Assembly (NCBI GenBank): GCA_027186245.1
Contig: CP114487.1
Location: 7,869,001 to 7,933,000, forward strand
DNA length: 64,000 nucleotides
Reading direction: 5' to 3'
DNA from: Coriaria nepalensis
Taxonomy: Eukaryota > Streptophyta > Magnoliopsida > Cucurbitales > Coriariaceae
Shown here: positions 1 through 12,650 of the stretch, piece after piece
Position numbering within the stretch: position 1 is the stretch's first letter
Layout: every line of letters begins with the position of its first letter
Notes under the pieces: model-generated
Databases searched by the model: none
The model's input: the letters and a program-made list of their open reading frames with translations, nothing else
What the model was told of the DNA's origin: nothing
Position numbers and translations under genes: made by a program

Positions 1-182
1 GCTCTTGCATGACCCAAACCAGTGTTTAGAAGAGAAATCAGTTTTCTGAATCTAAAAACAGTTTCCCCTGTTTCTGCCATTAAATTCCTACGCTGAACTT
101 GATCCTGAGGCTGAGTTAATAGGATTAGAACTCTATGGAAGCTTTGCACAGCCCCTCTGTTAGCTTCTTCTAACTCTTCCAT
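1..182 (-). CDS. WRKY transcription factor, group IId, first exon (partial, runs off the left edge)
   Basis: Reading leftwards from an ATG at 182-180 there are 60 codons with no stop before the window ends. The start MEELEEANRGAVQSF and the later block GETVFRFRKLISLLN followed by GHARA are typical of group IId WRKY factors: a conserved N-terminus, then the calmodulin-binding C-motif that leads into the HARF motif and plant zinc cluster. The WRKY DNA-binding domain itself lies outside the window. These proteins bind W-boxes in the nucleus and act in defence and growth signalling. The CT-rich stretch upstream looks like a 5' leader. The family call rests on recognising the N-terminal motifs. 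A specific WRKY number cannot be assigned. Confidence 0.8.
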   Translation of the reverse strand, partial: MEELEEANRGAVQSFHRVLILLTQPQDQVQRRNLMAETGETVFRFRKLISLLNTGLGHAR

Positions 183-2450
183 CTTATTTTTCAACCGAAA
201 AAAACTCAAAGACAGAGAAAAGGCCTAATCACCCAAAAACCTCAAGAACCTAATCAAGCACTAAAGCACATGAAACTGAGAGAATATATTACTAGGTGGC
301 CAGATGGGATCCTTAACAGAGTCAAAATCCCATTTTCACTGACGAGCTAAAATTTTCATTTTTAAAAAAAAACCTCAAAAACTTTTTTTTGGAAACCCAG
401 ATGGAGAAAATGAGTTCTAGCTACTAATTCAAGAATGAAATTGGATGAAATTTAGAGTGAGAAAGTAGGAAAAATGGATACCCAAAAAACAGGGGGGGAG
501 GAGACCTTCTTGGACATGATGTGTGAGTGCTTGTTCCACTGTCTAGATCCTCTTCCATGGTTTAGTTCAAAATTGAAAGGTGTAGAAGAGAAGAATTCAT
601 TATACACTCACCCGTATACAAGAATAAAAGCATCCATCCCCATCTCTCTCTTTCCTTTGTAAATATACCCCCTCCCTTTTTTTTTTCTAGAGAGAGAAAA
701 GAGGAAGGAAAGATTTCTACAGGAGCGAAAAAGAGAGGAAAAGCAAATTTTTTTTTCCTTTGCACTCAAACTAGAAGCAGACAAGCAGATAGGTACGAAA
801 AGAGACGGGGGAGAGAAATGAAACTGCCGTCTATGTCACAGATTTTGAAAGGCGGGACCCACCATAAGGACTCTTACAACTTTTTCATACACAATCAAAT
901 GTTCCGCTTTCTCTCTCTCTCTCTCCCCCCCTCTCTCTCTTCTCTGAAAGGAAAAAAACACGAGTCTTATACGTCAGTGTTACTATGAGATATATGTATT
1001 ATATATTTTTTTTAAATTAATTCATATATTTTTTTAAAAATTTAATAAATAAAATCGTGACAATATAAAATCAGATATATATTATATAATAAGATTATAA
1101 AAATAATATAAAAAGCTAAAAATTTATTATGCAATGTCTTATTGTTTTAGGTGATATTTTGTTGGAGCATGCATCATTGACGATGATGTCATCATGTCAC
1201 TAAACTATATAATTTATTTTATTTTATCCTTTGTCTTTAATTTATTTCGGTTTTGCACGGGCTGTCAAAATTTTCGGGCGAAAGTCTCCACGTGGGGTCT
1301 ACCTTGCCACCAGTCAGCATCGTATTTAACCGTTGCAATATTGTCGTTTGCCCTTCCTTATCTGACACGTACCCTTCAAGTGAAGCTTGGTTGGCTGCTT
1401 AACGCACAGGCGGCACAGTAAGTTGGTGCACCTGCACCTGCAGGGACGCGCTCTGGTCTAACGTGGCCCACTATCGTTGACCTTATTTCCTTATCTACAT
1501 TGCGTTGTGGCAGGGTCTGGATTTATTTTGTTTGGTTTTGTTTGGTTTTGTTTTGTTTGTCGGAGTTTTTTTGATGTTTTTTTATAATTTAATTTAAATT
1601 TTTATTAGTGGATTTTTTTTTAATATATTAAATTTTTATTTTTAATTTAATTATTAATGATTAATATTAATTTTAATAATTAATCAATTATTAAAAGTTA
1701 AAAGATATGATATAATTTTTACTTATAATTTTGAAGAGATTTATTTATCTGAATAGAATATCTACATAAATTTACTTATAATTAAACATATTATAGTTAT
1801 ATTTATAATATTAATAAATCTTAAAAATTCACAAATAATTTATCCTTGTTAATTTATGATAGAGATACTAAATTTAAATAAAACTTTAATAAAATAAAGT
1901 AACTCGACAAACATCCTTAGAAGAAAAAATACAGAAAGATTTTGTTAAACTGATCAGATTTGATAGAAAAATTCAGGGTACTTTTGGAGTTTGGCCTTTG
2001 GCAGCTGAAACTACAGTTTGATACTTCGGAGATCTAGGTGTTTGTTTAAGTGTAATATGGTGATCGACCAATTGAAATAGAAGCAAGCTGAGAGATATAT
2101 ATATATAAATTCTACACAATAGAAATATCGACTTTGAGAGATAGAAATTATGATCTAAGTGTAATCATGAATGAACCAATTCATTCCTTCCCAAAGACAC
2201 TTGTCTTGTACGGAATGGAGCAATCCTTATTTTACCCACTCAAAGATTAAAAATCATTCATTGCACATAATGGAATAAAACCAGACGGAAGAATGGTATT
2301 CATTTTGATTTTATTCTTACTCAGGGAATTTAACCAAACGTGTCTTAAGATCATAGTGTTATTTCAGCAAATGTGTTAACAGATTCTATCTCCTTAAACA
2401 TTAAAGGGGCATCCTGAAGACTTAGAATTGGAAGGTTCTGTTCTTCTACT
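183..2450. other. Intergenic: WRKY upstream region and SRP9 downstream region
   Basis: No coding region is seen. Positions 183-960 are probably 5' leader and promoter of the WRKY gene, with a CT-rich microsatellite near 910-945. Positions 980-1150 and 1560-1900 are very AT-rich. Positions 1530-1560 are a short TTTGG/TTTTG repeat. Short ORFs here resemble no known protein. Confidence 0.6.
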
Positions 2451-2735
2451 ACTCTAAAGAATCATACGCAGGATTGCCCGAAATGGCCAAGCACAATGCA
2501 GAAGATATGAGCCATCTATACTGACATATAAAGGAAGCTAAAACAAAAAACCAATTTTTTGAAGTGAAACAGTAAACCAAAAACTGGTAACAAATAGAAA
2601 CACCTTCCTCAAAATCCATAACCTAAATAACTCTAATGGTTTTGATTGATGCATTGTAAATCTGCAAATTTTCGATTCATCAACAAGCTTATAGAAATAT
2701 CAGAAAACCTGTATTCTTTAGCAGCCAACTAGAAG

Positions 2736-4504
2736 TCATTGCTTTCTGCCCCTTCCTTTCTTGGTTGCCTGTGCTTCCACCTGTTCTTTCCCTGTGACTT
2801 CTGATACATCCACTGCACAGTGAGGAAGAGAGGAAACAAATAAGGGTTCTTATATGGAACCATGAAAAAAATTCAACAAGATGGTTAAACTCGTATTTTC
2901 ATGTTGCAGCTCATATATGGATGTGCTATAACACCATGACATCTTATAATGAATTTCATCTCCACTTCTCCAGTTTAGCATGAGTCTGGGGGATGTTTAG
3001 AGTATTTTACAAATCCAGGTGGTTTACTTCTGATAAATATGATTACTCAAAATCCTCACAAGAACTGTAATCTTACAATAGTTTGAAAACAAAAAAAAAA
3101 CAAATGCTATGGATACAGTGTAGACAATCTATTTCCATGGGATATCCAAATGCTAAATTATATAAAGGGTGTTGACAGAAAGATACCTTCAGGACCCCGA
3201 GCCATTAATGTGAAAAATATGTTATTGAGCCTTTCCATCTTCTTGGCATCCTGTGCCTGGTCAGTCTTGAACTTGAGACACTGAGGGAGGAGGGACAAAG
3301 AAAGATAGAAAGAAAGAGGAAAAAATAAAAATAAAAAGATTGCATCATGTTAGTAAACCATACATGCACTTCTTGCAAAAGACAAATACCTAGTATGCCA
3401 CATTACTTTATATCTGCTGATTGAGTATCACATCCAATGTTTGCAATGACTATCTCACACAATTTTATGATCCTCTTAATTAGAAGTTATAATCAATCAG
3501 TTAGCTCACTCTATCATTCACCAACTTGAAGTCTGTTAAATGTAAAGGAAGGTATGTGAAGCTTGGCAGAGACTGGAAACTATATGAAGCTTGGTAAAGG
3601 CTCAGGAACTAATTCAACTATGTGTAGCTTGGTAAAGGCTCGGGAATGGAGCAATATGTGAACTAAAACTCTCTCTATAATATAGAGCACACAAGCAGAA
3701 TTAAATTCAATGAAAGACTATTATGAACAGGGTTTCAACTAGTTGAGACTTGAGAAGACAAGCAAATCCCTGACCGTAAGAAGACTCCATGGACAGGAAG
3801 ATTTCCCCACCCACTATACAGATTCTCTAGTAAGAAGCTTAAGTGAAAAATCTTCAAATTTGGGTGTATACAGAGAACAAGGATCACACTAATGGCCAGC
3901 TTGGGCTTAATCATCGACCATTTTACACCAAATTTTGTAAACTAAATTGTACCAAACACTATTTTGAAATGTACAGTGCGTCAATCTGATACTAGACACA
4001 AACCTGAAAATTTTGCATTAAGCAAAAACTTACACTATGATCAGTGATCCCAGAACTTTAACTGTTTCACACATCAGGTTACATACCTCCCGGTTATCAG
4101 TGACCTTGAGAACCAGCTTCCCGTCGGAATGTCGGTACTTCATGCAATATCTCGTCTAAAATCCCCAATTGGAATTCAAAGGAAAAAAAAAAATCATTAT
4201 AATCAGTAACGTGAAGGAAAAGCAATAATTTACATACAGTTCAGTAGCACACAACCAATTCTTCAGATTTATATAAAACCCTATTGTTTCGTCGACTCTC
4301 TCGGGATTTTAGAAACAAAAAAATTGACGGTAAAGAAAGAAACTGAAATCGATCAGCTGCATCGGTTCATTATTTCCCTAGCCTCAATATTCTGAGCAGC
4401 CAAACAGAAAGGAAGGAAGTAATTTAACGTACCGAATCGGGATCGGCGCGGAAGAGCTGAACGGAGCGGTCGACGAACTCGTCCCAGGAAGTAATATAAA
4501 CCAT
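2736..4504 (-). CDS. SRP9: Signal recognition particle 9 kDa protein (SRP9)
   Basis: Four exons on the minus strand (4504-4433, 4155-4087, 3280-3187, 2812-2736) join in frame to 103 aa, the usual plant SRP9 length. The protein starts MVYITSWDEFVDRSVQLF and carries the core TRYCMKYRHSDGKLVLKVTD and the conserved block KTDQAQDAKKM. It ends in a lysine/arginine-rich tail. SRP9 pairs with SRP14 on the Alu domain of SRP RNA and pauses elongation while ribosomes are delivered to the ER. All introns have GT-AG ends. The start is the first ATG of the conserved N-terminus. About 280 bases of probable 3' UTR follow to the left. Confidence 0.95.
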
Positions 4505-4604
4505 TGCGCCGCGAATAATGAGAAGCAATGAATGAAAATTCAGGAGATTTTGTAGGGCAGTAGAGGTAGGAGAAAAATAGAATCAAAATCGAAAATATAA
4601 CACG

Positions 4605-5830
4605 AAATTCTTCTATATTTTTAGAGGGTATTTTGATCCAATTGATGGTTTATATGGGTCTACAACGACAAAAGCTCTAATGGATGACCTTTTTCCATAG
4701 AGTCAAACGCCTGTCTTGAGTCACACTCAAACCTCTCTGGAGTTAACGTCGTTACTGAATGGGCGGACTGACTCTTTGACACCTTCGATATGGACGTAAA
4801 GCGATTCTTGAGTGACAGCAATCAATAATCAATATCAATCTCCCACTTTTATATTATTATATTATAAAATTTTTTTTGTAAAATGGTCTTATTTTTAAAT
4901 TTTTTTTGTTATGAAAAAACAAAAATTTGAGTAACCGATCCAAATTTGGATGGCGGATCGATAGAGTAATTAAGATTCAATTTAATAAAACTAATTGATT
5001 GAAGAGAAATCAACGAGTGATCATTGTTTGACGACGGAAGGAGATTGTAGATGAAAAATAGAGGATTCATGGATGAGAGAGACGAAAATGAACGAAAAAT
5101 TATAGAGACGGCGAAGAGGAGGAAATTGAGAAAGAACATCGATTTAGGATGTATGCACAAAGTTATTTGGCACTTTGATATCTACTCTTTAAGATTGGTG
5201 AATTCCTTATGCACTTACTTTTCAGCCCCATCTTGCTGCTACAACTATAGATGTAACAATCTATGATGGCATGTATACAGCAATGTAGTATATAACCAAT
5301 AATCGATCAATCTCGATCTCTTTGATTATTGCTTGTTCAAATGTTGTAGGGTTAACACGTTGATCCGCAAGGAAGCACTTCTTCTTAGATTGTTAGACAC
5401 AGTCTAATACGTCTTACCTTTACTTCAATCTACATGGTACATTGGTACTTCTTCTGCGATTCCGTTTTTCCGGCGGTTTCATGGCTATATGTGGGGCCGT
5501 AGGGTTCACCAAATTCGACTTTGTGCTCCCTGCCGGCTGCCTTAGCCTACCTCAAAGGCATGATGATTCTTAATCATGTAATTGTGACATGGTTTTCGCT
5601 TGGTGTGGTATCAGGTAGCATTTGGTACTATAAGGTTCATTGTGGAAGATAGATATAAAGACTCCTGTAATGTTGTACTATATTTTCAAAATTACTGTAT
5701 TTTTAAAATTATGGTTTGGACCTATGAAGTTTGCTTAAAATTCAATTTAGTCCACAAAATTTAACTTATATATCAACACGCCAGAACACTCTTTTCTTTT
5801 CCCGGACAAAATATAAGAACTGAGCTCAGA
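4605..5830. other. Intergenic between divergent SRP9 and PRA1 genes
   Basis: This stretch holds the promoters of the two divergent genes. Two opposed short ORFs near 4910-5270 overlap each other and resemble nothing known. Immediately before the PRA1 start is a CT-rich leader (5838-5860). No mobile element was recognised. Confidence 0.5.
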
Positions 5831-5895
5831 GGACCTCTTCGCTCGCTCTCTCTCTCTCGGAGATTTGTTTGTTGTTTTGAGCTGGAGTTTATCCG

Positions 5896-6480
5896 ATGAG
5901 CTCAGCACCTTCGCCGTTCAACGCGGCTCACCTGTCAAACTCTTCCACCTTTATCTTACGCGCCAGGGCCGCTTCCGACTCCATCGCCGCCACAATCCGG
6001 CCATGGCGCCAGCTCATCGATCCGCTCTCTTCCTTCACTCGTCCCTACTCCGTCGGCGAAGCCTCCATGCGAATCTCTCGCAATTTTAACTACTTCCGCG
6101 TCAATTACACTCTCATACTTTTATTCGTCCTCTTCCTTAGCCTTCTCTGGCATCCGATCTCCATGATTGTCTACTTAATCATCTTCGTTCTCTGGCTAGT
6201 CTTCTACTTTTATCGCGATCAGCCGCTCGAGATCTTCAATCGAATCGTCGACGACCGACTGGTGCTGGTTTTGCTCGGTGTGATCACGATCGTCGCTCTT
6301 GTACTGACTCACGTGTGGCTCAATGTGTTGGTTTCTCTTTTGATTGGCGGTTTTCTTGTAGGTTTACACGCTGCGCTTAGGGGACCGGAGGATTTGTATA
6401 TTGACGAGAACGAAGATTCGAATGGAGGCTTGTTTTCAGTTGTTGGAAGTCCGATTAGAACTGGATATACTCGAATTTAG
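5896..6480 (+). CDS. PRA1 family protein, PRA1B-like (prenylated Rab acceptor)
   Basis: One uninterrupted exon encodes 194 aa, as usual for plant PRA1 genes. Residues 50-165 form the PRA1 domain. They start with RISRNFNYFRVNYTLI and run into paired hydrophobic stretches around FLSLLWHPISMIVYLIIFVL, separated from a second pair by the conserved RDQPLEIFNRIVDDR loop. The domain ends with LHAALRGPEDLY and a short acidic tail. PRA1 proteins are four-segment membrane proteins of the ER, Golgi and endosomes. They bind prenylated Rab GTPases and affect vesicle traffic. The start ATG follows a CT-rich leader. A possible downstream ATG at codon 58 would cut into the conserved region. Motifs fit the PRA1B group best; the exact member is uncertain. 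Confidence 0.92.
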   Translation: MSSAPSPFNAAHLSNSSTFILRARAASDSIAATIRPWRQLIDPLSSFTRPYSVGEASMRISRNFNYFRVNYTLILLFVLFLSLLWHPISMIVYLIIFVLWLVFYFYRDQPLEIFNRIVDDRLVLVLLGVITIVALVLTHVWLNVLVSLLIGGFLVGLHAALRGPEDLYIDENEDSNGGLFSVVGSPIRTGYTRI

Positions 6481-7408
6481 ATGAATTTGAGCTCTCAACC
6501 GGACGCAATTTGGTATTCAAGTAGCAAGAGGGAGGTATGAGAAGATCTGAAACCGGTTAGCTAGCTCTGATTTAGTCAATCCTTTTGATCCATTTTCTTT
6601 TGCTTATTTTGTTGTTACTTCATATGCTTGTACAATTTTGTAGGTTCAATCGAGCTATATAGATAGGTTTTCTTTTGTCCGAGAAAAAAGCAGAAATTTT
6701 TTTCCGAGTTCTATTGTTTTTAGAGTCGAGATTTGTATTGGATATGAAAGAAGAAAAGAGGTAAATGATATGCATAGCGATTTTGATTCAGAATATTCTA
6801 TATTTGTTTCTTGCCCTTGCAACTCAATTCATTTTTCCAGCTTTTTCATACTCTCCCAAAATTCATAGCCAACTTTCTGTAAGCAGCAGGCAACTCAATC
6901 AATCTGAGGTTGAATGGTGGTAGTAGAAGATATAGGTGGTTGTTTGAGCCTTTCTTAACCAAAAACGGTGGATCAATTGATGGTAGAAGAATGAAGATAG
7001 AGGTAGCCATGAAAATTGGTTTTTTAAGCAAATTTTGGATCTGTGTCCAGACTCCAAAGAGAGGTATGTAATTGAGAACTGAGAACATAACTTTACTTTT
7101 TAAGACATTATGTAGTGCTTTTGATGAACCTCCCATGTGAAGAGCAAAATGAAAAGGATATTGCTTGCAGTAGTGTGGTCCAATTTTCCCAGACCTTCAT
7201 CAAGTGGGAGGGTGTATCTGACAAGGCTATAGCTGGTATTCACGTGCCCTTGTTTGTTTGTTTTTTTCCCTTTCATCTAAGCAAACAAAGTGAATCTGTG
7301 AGAGTGTAATAAGGAAGCAAGTTACACTCTCTGGAATTGAGTGGTATAAAACACAAGTTTATCTATGTGTGTATATATATATGCTTCGATACTCATTTCC
7401 AAGAATAT
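6481..7408. other. Convergent 3' region between PRA1 and MRS2
   Basis: The two genes converge here. The stretch should contain both 3' UTRs. Short ORFs at 6846-7309 show no family resemblance. No repeat or element stands out. Confidence 0.5.
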
Positions 7409-9610
7409 TCAAGATCCAACAAGGCCTCTATGTCTTGCATAAGAAATTATCGAAACGAGCAGGGAGCTGCAAACCAGTGTTGCAACAATAACCACCTAAA
7501 ACTCATCCATGAATAGACACAGGTTAGGATCAAAGCTTGCATATAAATATAATCAGCATACATATATATACATACCCATTTGAACATGTAGTCATGGCCT
7601 TTCTTCCATGTGTAGGGGATATTCATCCCGAAAATAGCAGCCACCAAAGAATATACTGTCACGCAGACTGTCCCAGCACTCAGAAACAGCTCCAGCTGCC
7701 ATTTACAAACTCATATTTTATGTTGCAGATTGTAAAATTAATAGTATCAGAGCTTGCCTGATCAAAGATGGTACCTGAATTAGCTGATTTCTATGGCTGT
7801 CAAGCTGCCGGGAAAGAGACGTGTATTACTAGATAATATTGAAGCACTAGTAATAAAAAATTCCTAAAAAGTAGACAAGAGAGTGATATACCTGAATGTT
7901 AATGTAATCCTCTGTATCATCGATGTATTCTCGCAGCTAGTGATGATTGATATTTATATTATGAGAATATGTGCATTAAAACACAAACTAATGAATTTTT
8001 CCCTTAAAACAATGCAGCAGATATTCGACTCAGTTCTTTTCATACCGTGTTCAGTTTGTTTAGTGTACCTTCAACTTCCATAAAGTAAGCCTGCAAATAG
8101 ACAAGTATTTTTAAATGTATTAAGAATTTAACAAATTGTATTTTGAATATAGTTGATCATATTGTCTTTGTTGATTGTATAACCTCGAGCAACATTTCTA
8201 ATTCCTCGATGTCGTTCTCTCCTTGGCTTGTTCTCCCACTAGTCCTGCTTGTTCGGGATATCGAAGAGCTATCGGGAGAGTGGAGAAACCAGCTAGGAGA
8301 AGCTTCTTCTCTTTCCGTCTTTCTTGATAGGTAAAGTTCTGCCATGTCGTCATCGTCGTCAAGGAGCTGTTCAAGTTCATCTCTTACCTTCAAAAACAAA
8401 CATGAGCTACTAAAATCAAAACTCAACTCATGAACCAAAAAAAAAAGGTATAAACATGGCAACATGGGTATTGATTATTGAACTTTAATGGTACCTTTTG
8501 AACTCGATTGGTCAACCTCGTCATCGCGCTTTTGAGTTTACGCACTCTATCGAGATTAAGACTGCTAATCTGCACATAAATTGGAAGTTTCTTATACCAA
8601 GGGACTTCAGATGGGGAATTAGTGTCGCATGTACACTTAAAAAAGTTAAAATGGCTTTACTTTGGAGGTGAGCTCATCTAAAGCTGGATAGGTTTCTGTC
8701 TCGAGTTCTCTTGTTCTGGCATCAAGAAAGCTACAAATTGCCTCTAGTGTGATTTCCAAAGCCCGGAATTCAAATGGAAATTCTGCATTGCAAGAGATAA
8801 AGACCAAGAGGAAATATCAACTACTGGAACAAAGACAATAAATGAAGGTAAATCATAGTCTTTCCATTTAAGGAGTAACAAAGAAGTGCAAATTAGCTAA
8901 CTTAAGTTTTGCCCGTTTTCTTTGCCGTTTCCAAAGTCGTTTTGAGGATCGGCCGATTCTTCTACTTCTTCTCCTTGTCCTTGGAAACCGGAATTTACCA
9001 AAGGCAATCTTCTTCTGAATTCTTCAACAATAGGAACTATGTTTTCATCCAAAGGATCTCTAAGTAGCACCTAAAGCACTAAACAATCAATTACGTCTTC
9101 CCACCAAATAATGAAATAAAAGTGGATGGAAAAAGAAAAAAATGAAACATGAATCATGAATCACGGAAGGAAAAGTATAATGAAAAGGTAGATATAAAGG
9201 CAAAAGGACAAATTAAATATGGGACAGAAAACAAAAAATGAAGCAGTACCTCATCTGCAGTGATTATAGCTTTGATGTGCTGGAAACCCAGATTGCAAAA
9301 ACAACATCAATAAGATCAGTAACTCAGAAACAGAGTATACCCCAAATAAAACAGTGTAGTAATTCACCTCTAGATTGAGAACAATAACTCTTTCTCTGCC
9401 TAAGATAGTGGAAGGATAAGATAAGAGCGGGTCCAGAATTCGAAGATCTCGGGCATGAATCTGAACTCTCTGCATAATAACATATTTATCTACATCCAAA
9501 ATGTTAGTCTTTCCATCATGGTCCACACAAATCCAGGTCGTTGAAGGTGTAGTCTTTTTCTTCATCGGAACAAGAATAGCATCTTCTTCTCCCTTAGGAC
9601 CCTTGCTCAT
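7409..9610 (-). CDS. MRS2/MGT-type magnesium transporter (CorA superfamily)
   Basis: Eleven exons (9610-9368, 9279-9250, 9070-8902, 8782-8661, 8569-8495, 8387-8184, 8090-8046, 7936-7892, 7804-7775, 7695-7576, 7495-7409) join in frame to 389 aa. Conserved blocks are [40 protein letters not shown], the acidic run [19 protein letters not shown] and [16 protein letters not shown]. The Mg2+-selectivity motif GMN lies at residues 344-346 between two C-terminal transmembrane segments (about 325-345 and 361-380). The tail ends RGLVGS. The protein should be a pentameric Mg2+ channel. The short N-terminus and the [18 protein letters not shown] block place it near Arabidopsis MRS2-2/7/8 rather than MRS2-1/10. 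An upstream in-frame GTG is not needed; the ATG at 9610 is preferred. Confidence 0.95.
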
Positions 9611-10129
9611 TTTCACAAGTGAAATTTTACAGTGGGTTCTTGAGAAATGGAAGGGTTAAGACTTAAGAGAGAGAGAGAGGGTGGAGATGTAAGGAAAGAG
9701 ATATTTGCATGGCTTTGCTTTACTGGCTGATGGTGGAGTGCGAAGAGTGTTAAGTTAAGATGGAGCGGAAAAGGCTCAAGCTCCAACAATTACAATTAAT
9801 TAGGTAATCAATTAATGCACGTAATATTTGCCGTCGGTGCTTGATCCAATATTGTCCCCATAAAACTACGGAAATTGTAATAAAAATTAAATAAATAAAA
9901 AATGGAGAAAAGTGGACCAATCTTTTTTTGTCTCCTTCTACTGCCTGGTCCTTAACTAATTACTACTACTCAAGATTCTTTACGGAAAATATTTGGTGGA
10001 ATTTACGTTGTAATTTATTTTAAAGATATTATTTATAAGGAATCGAACTTAATTATTAAATATTTAATATATTAACGTGGTATTAAACTTTCTTTTTATA
10101 ATAAGATATTAATTATCTAAATTTTGTAT
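9611..10129. other. Upstream region of the MRS2 gene
   Basis: CT/GA-rich leader sequence lies close to the start (about 9660-9690), followed by AT-rich DNA up to the copia element. No gene is seen. Confidence 0.5.
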
Positions 10130-10440
10130 AGAATATCAAGGTTTTAAAGTAGAATAATGAAAACGGTATCTATAAATTCATGACATTAATTACAAATAGG
10201 TACGTAGTATTTTATATACTAATTTATCTTTTTTAAGGATCTCTTTCAAAGATAGATAATTGAGGAGATGGAAATAGAATGATTAGTCTTGGGAATCAAA
10301 ACCCTTATAAGGTCTTTATATAGACAACCTAATTAGAACTTCACTAATCTTAATTAGATTTTCTATTAGGTACCACACATTACAAAGCTCAACATGAGAC
10401 CAAAGTGACATTTATTACATTTCATCATAATTCGATCCAT
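10130..10440. repeat. Left LTR-like direct repeat of the copia remnant
   Basis: Aligns by eye with 12340-12650, including shared strings around 10235-10255, 10278-10300 and 10328-10350. Boundaries are approximate because identity is moderate. Confidence 0.6.
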
Positions 10441-10558
10441 TAATGATCATCATACTAAATATATTCATCATACTATTGGTCATTATAAAAAGCCATTGGG
10501 AATGGACCGCATATATTAGTATGTATAAATTATAAGACGTTAGAAGTCCTTTCAACAC

Positions 10559-10912
10559 TTAACCTCCTAATATTTGTCTGTTTCTCTTTAATATACTAAA
10601 AAAATCTATCATGGTCTGTGAAATTAAGGGTTTAAGTATTTTGTCTGACACAAGTCTTTCAATTTTCTTTTCGAAGATGTAACCTAAATGTTTGTGCCAT
10701 AAGGTGGCGAAATTCTCATTTGTTAATTTACATTTTGTACCTCTTGAAGTTGTTTGTAAGGTTTCATTAAATGAAGTAATGATATTCAACATATATAGTT
10801 TATCAATTAAGAAGTCAGTTGCAATAAGAGTAGAATTAAGAAAAAGACTAAATTTATTATTTCCAAATAAACAAAAATAGCCATATTTGCCCAAAACATA
10901 AATAGAAACCAA
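10559..10912 (-). pseudogene. Copia GAG-pre-integrase remnant
   Basis: A 117-codon open stretch carries LWHKHLGYI followed by ERLVSDKILKPL, the recognisable signature of the GAG-pre-integrase domain in Ty1/copia polyproteins (normally LWHxRLGHIxxxR). The expected integrase core does not follow, and the LTR-like repeat begins about 120 bases further on. It is out of register with the gag remnant and separated from it by stops, so it is not a working gene. Confidence 0.75.
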
Positions 10913-11149
10913 ATTCCGCCTAAATAACGGTGTTACTTAAGTCTCTCTTAATTCAATAAAATGACAAGTGTCAAAAGATAATCTTAAAGTTCCAATGGCT
11001 TCAACAAAAACAGTTTTGCCATCATCCACATAGATATATCTTTCAGCATCACTTGGCAGTCGACTCGACAGTAACCCTACATAGATACACTTATATGAGT
11101 AGTAGCACCAGAATTTCTCACCAAGTATTACTAGATACAGAAGTTAAAT

Positions 11150-11985
11150 TAATTTCAGAACAAACTAAAATGAGAAGCGTACCTTTATTTACAAGCCATG
11201 CGACATACTTGGAATAATCCTTTTTCACGTGCCTAGGTTTCTTGCAAAAGAAGCATGTAAATTCCTAATATTGACTCTTTTGTTGTTTTTTGGGTTGTGA
11301 TATTCCAACTGCAATTTCTTTATCCTTATTCCTTTTTCGTTCATTATCCCTTGAGATAATTGTTACATGAGCACTTTTAATAGACTAATCTCGCTTTAAT
11401 TTATCCTCTTCTTTTACACAATGAGAAATGATCTCATTGAGAATCAATTTATTTTTTTGAGTATTATAACTCACCATAAACTGACTGTATTGTACAGGAA
11501 GAGATATCAAAACTAAGTGCACGAACAAATCATCAAACAACTCTAACTTTAGTGTGTTTTGTTTTGAAGCGATGTTAGACATCTCCATGATGTACTCCCT
11601 TATGTTTCCTTTTCCTTTATATCTCATCTGTACAAGGTCAGCTAAAAGCTTGTCTGTCTCAGCCTTTTCATTTTTTACAAAATGTTTTTCAATGTTTTGA
11701 AGAAAACCTTTAACAGTTACATCATCAGACATACCGCTCCTAATTGTTTCTAGAAGTTGGGCTTTAGCATCATTAGACTAAAGCAATTATAATAATCTCA
11801 CTTCTCAAAGTTCCATTTATCCTCAACAGAACTTGTCTCAATAAGAGATACGTGTTGCTCTTTTCTTAATCCATAGTTTAAATTCATGTAGCCAATAACC
11901 AACATAACGTTCTATTTATATCTCTTAAATTTTGTGTCATTAAGCACATTGATTGAGTTTATGTTTGCAATAACATTAGCAGTAA
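11150..11985 (-). pseudogene. Copia gag remnant with damaged zinc knuckle
   Basis: The longest open part (11732-11385) starts MSDDVTVKGFLQNIEKHF and contains VQMRYKGKGNIREYIMEMS, typical of copia gag (UBN2 type). Upstream sequence to about 11985 continues the family similarity but is broken by stops. Downstream, at about 11210-11256, lies a zinc-knuckle sequence CFFCKKPRHVKKDY; the final Cys of the CX2CX4HX4C motif is Tyr. The stops and the lost ligand show decay. Confidence 0.75.
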
Positions 11986-12339
11986 CTGACAAATTTAAGA
12001 ATAAATAAATAACGTTCTATTTCTATCTCTACACAAAAGAGGTTGATTTGATAATATCTTACTTCAATTAATTTATTTCAAGATAAAAATTTAAACATAA
12101 TAAAATTTAAAACTTAAAATCTTAAAATTTCAAATTTATTTTGTCTAAATAGTATTGCGATGTCAATAGATTACCCAAATTTATTTCTTATGCAAAAAAT
12201 TCCAAAAGAACCTAAAATTGAGATTTTTCTTACTTTCCTTAACTCAAATCAAACTTACTAAAAACTGATTATATTACATATATAATCAGATTTAATATAT
12301 ATTTTATACTTAAACAATCAATCCCTAGAATTCATAATA

Positions 12340-12650
12340 TAATATTAAGATTTCATAGTATAATAATAAAAATAGCGTACCTGAATCTATTGCGTTAATT
12401 ACAGATGAATATGAGGTTTTTCATAGACTAATTTGTCTCTCTCAATAGATCTCTTTCAAATATTTAGAATTGAAGAGGAAATATAATGATTAATCTTGGG
12501 AACCAAAACCTCTATAAGATCTATATATATATATAATTTAATTAGAACATCACTAATCCTAATTAAGTTTTCTATTGTATACAATATATCACAAAGTTAA
12601 TACTGAACAAGATGTCTAATTGAGCTCTACTACAATTGATCATTTAATTA
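12340..12650. repeat. Right LTR-like direct repeat of the copia remnant
   Basis: Counterpart of 10130-10440. As the coding remnant runs on the minus strand, this would be the 5' LTR. A lack of clean TG...CA ends keeps the confidence moderate. Confidence 0.6.

Larger units (their letters stand above)
10130..12650 (-). mobile_element. Degenerate, internally deleted Ty1/copia LTR element
   Basis: Two directly repeated blocks bracket minus-strand copia coding remnants. Left block (about 10130-10440) and right block (about 12340-12650) share ordered strings such as GATCTCTTTCAAA, the AATGATTAGTCTTGGGAA type string and TAATTAGAACATCACTAATC, and look like diverged LTRs. Between them, reading leftwards, are a gag remnant with a retroviral zinc knuckle and then a GAG-pre-integrase remnant. 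Integrase, reverse transcriptase and RNase H are absent, so the element is non-autonomous or deleted. LTR termini, primer-binding site and target duplication could not be placed with certainty. Confidence 0.7.
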
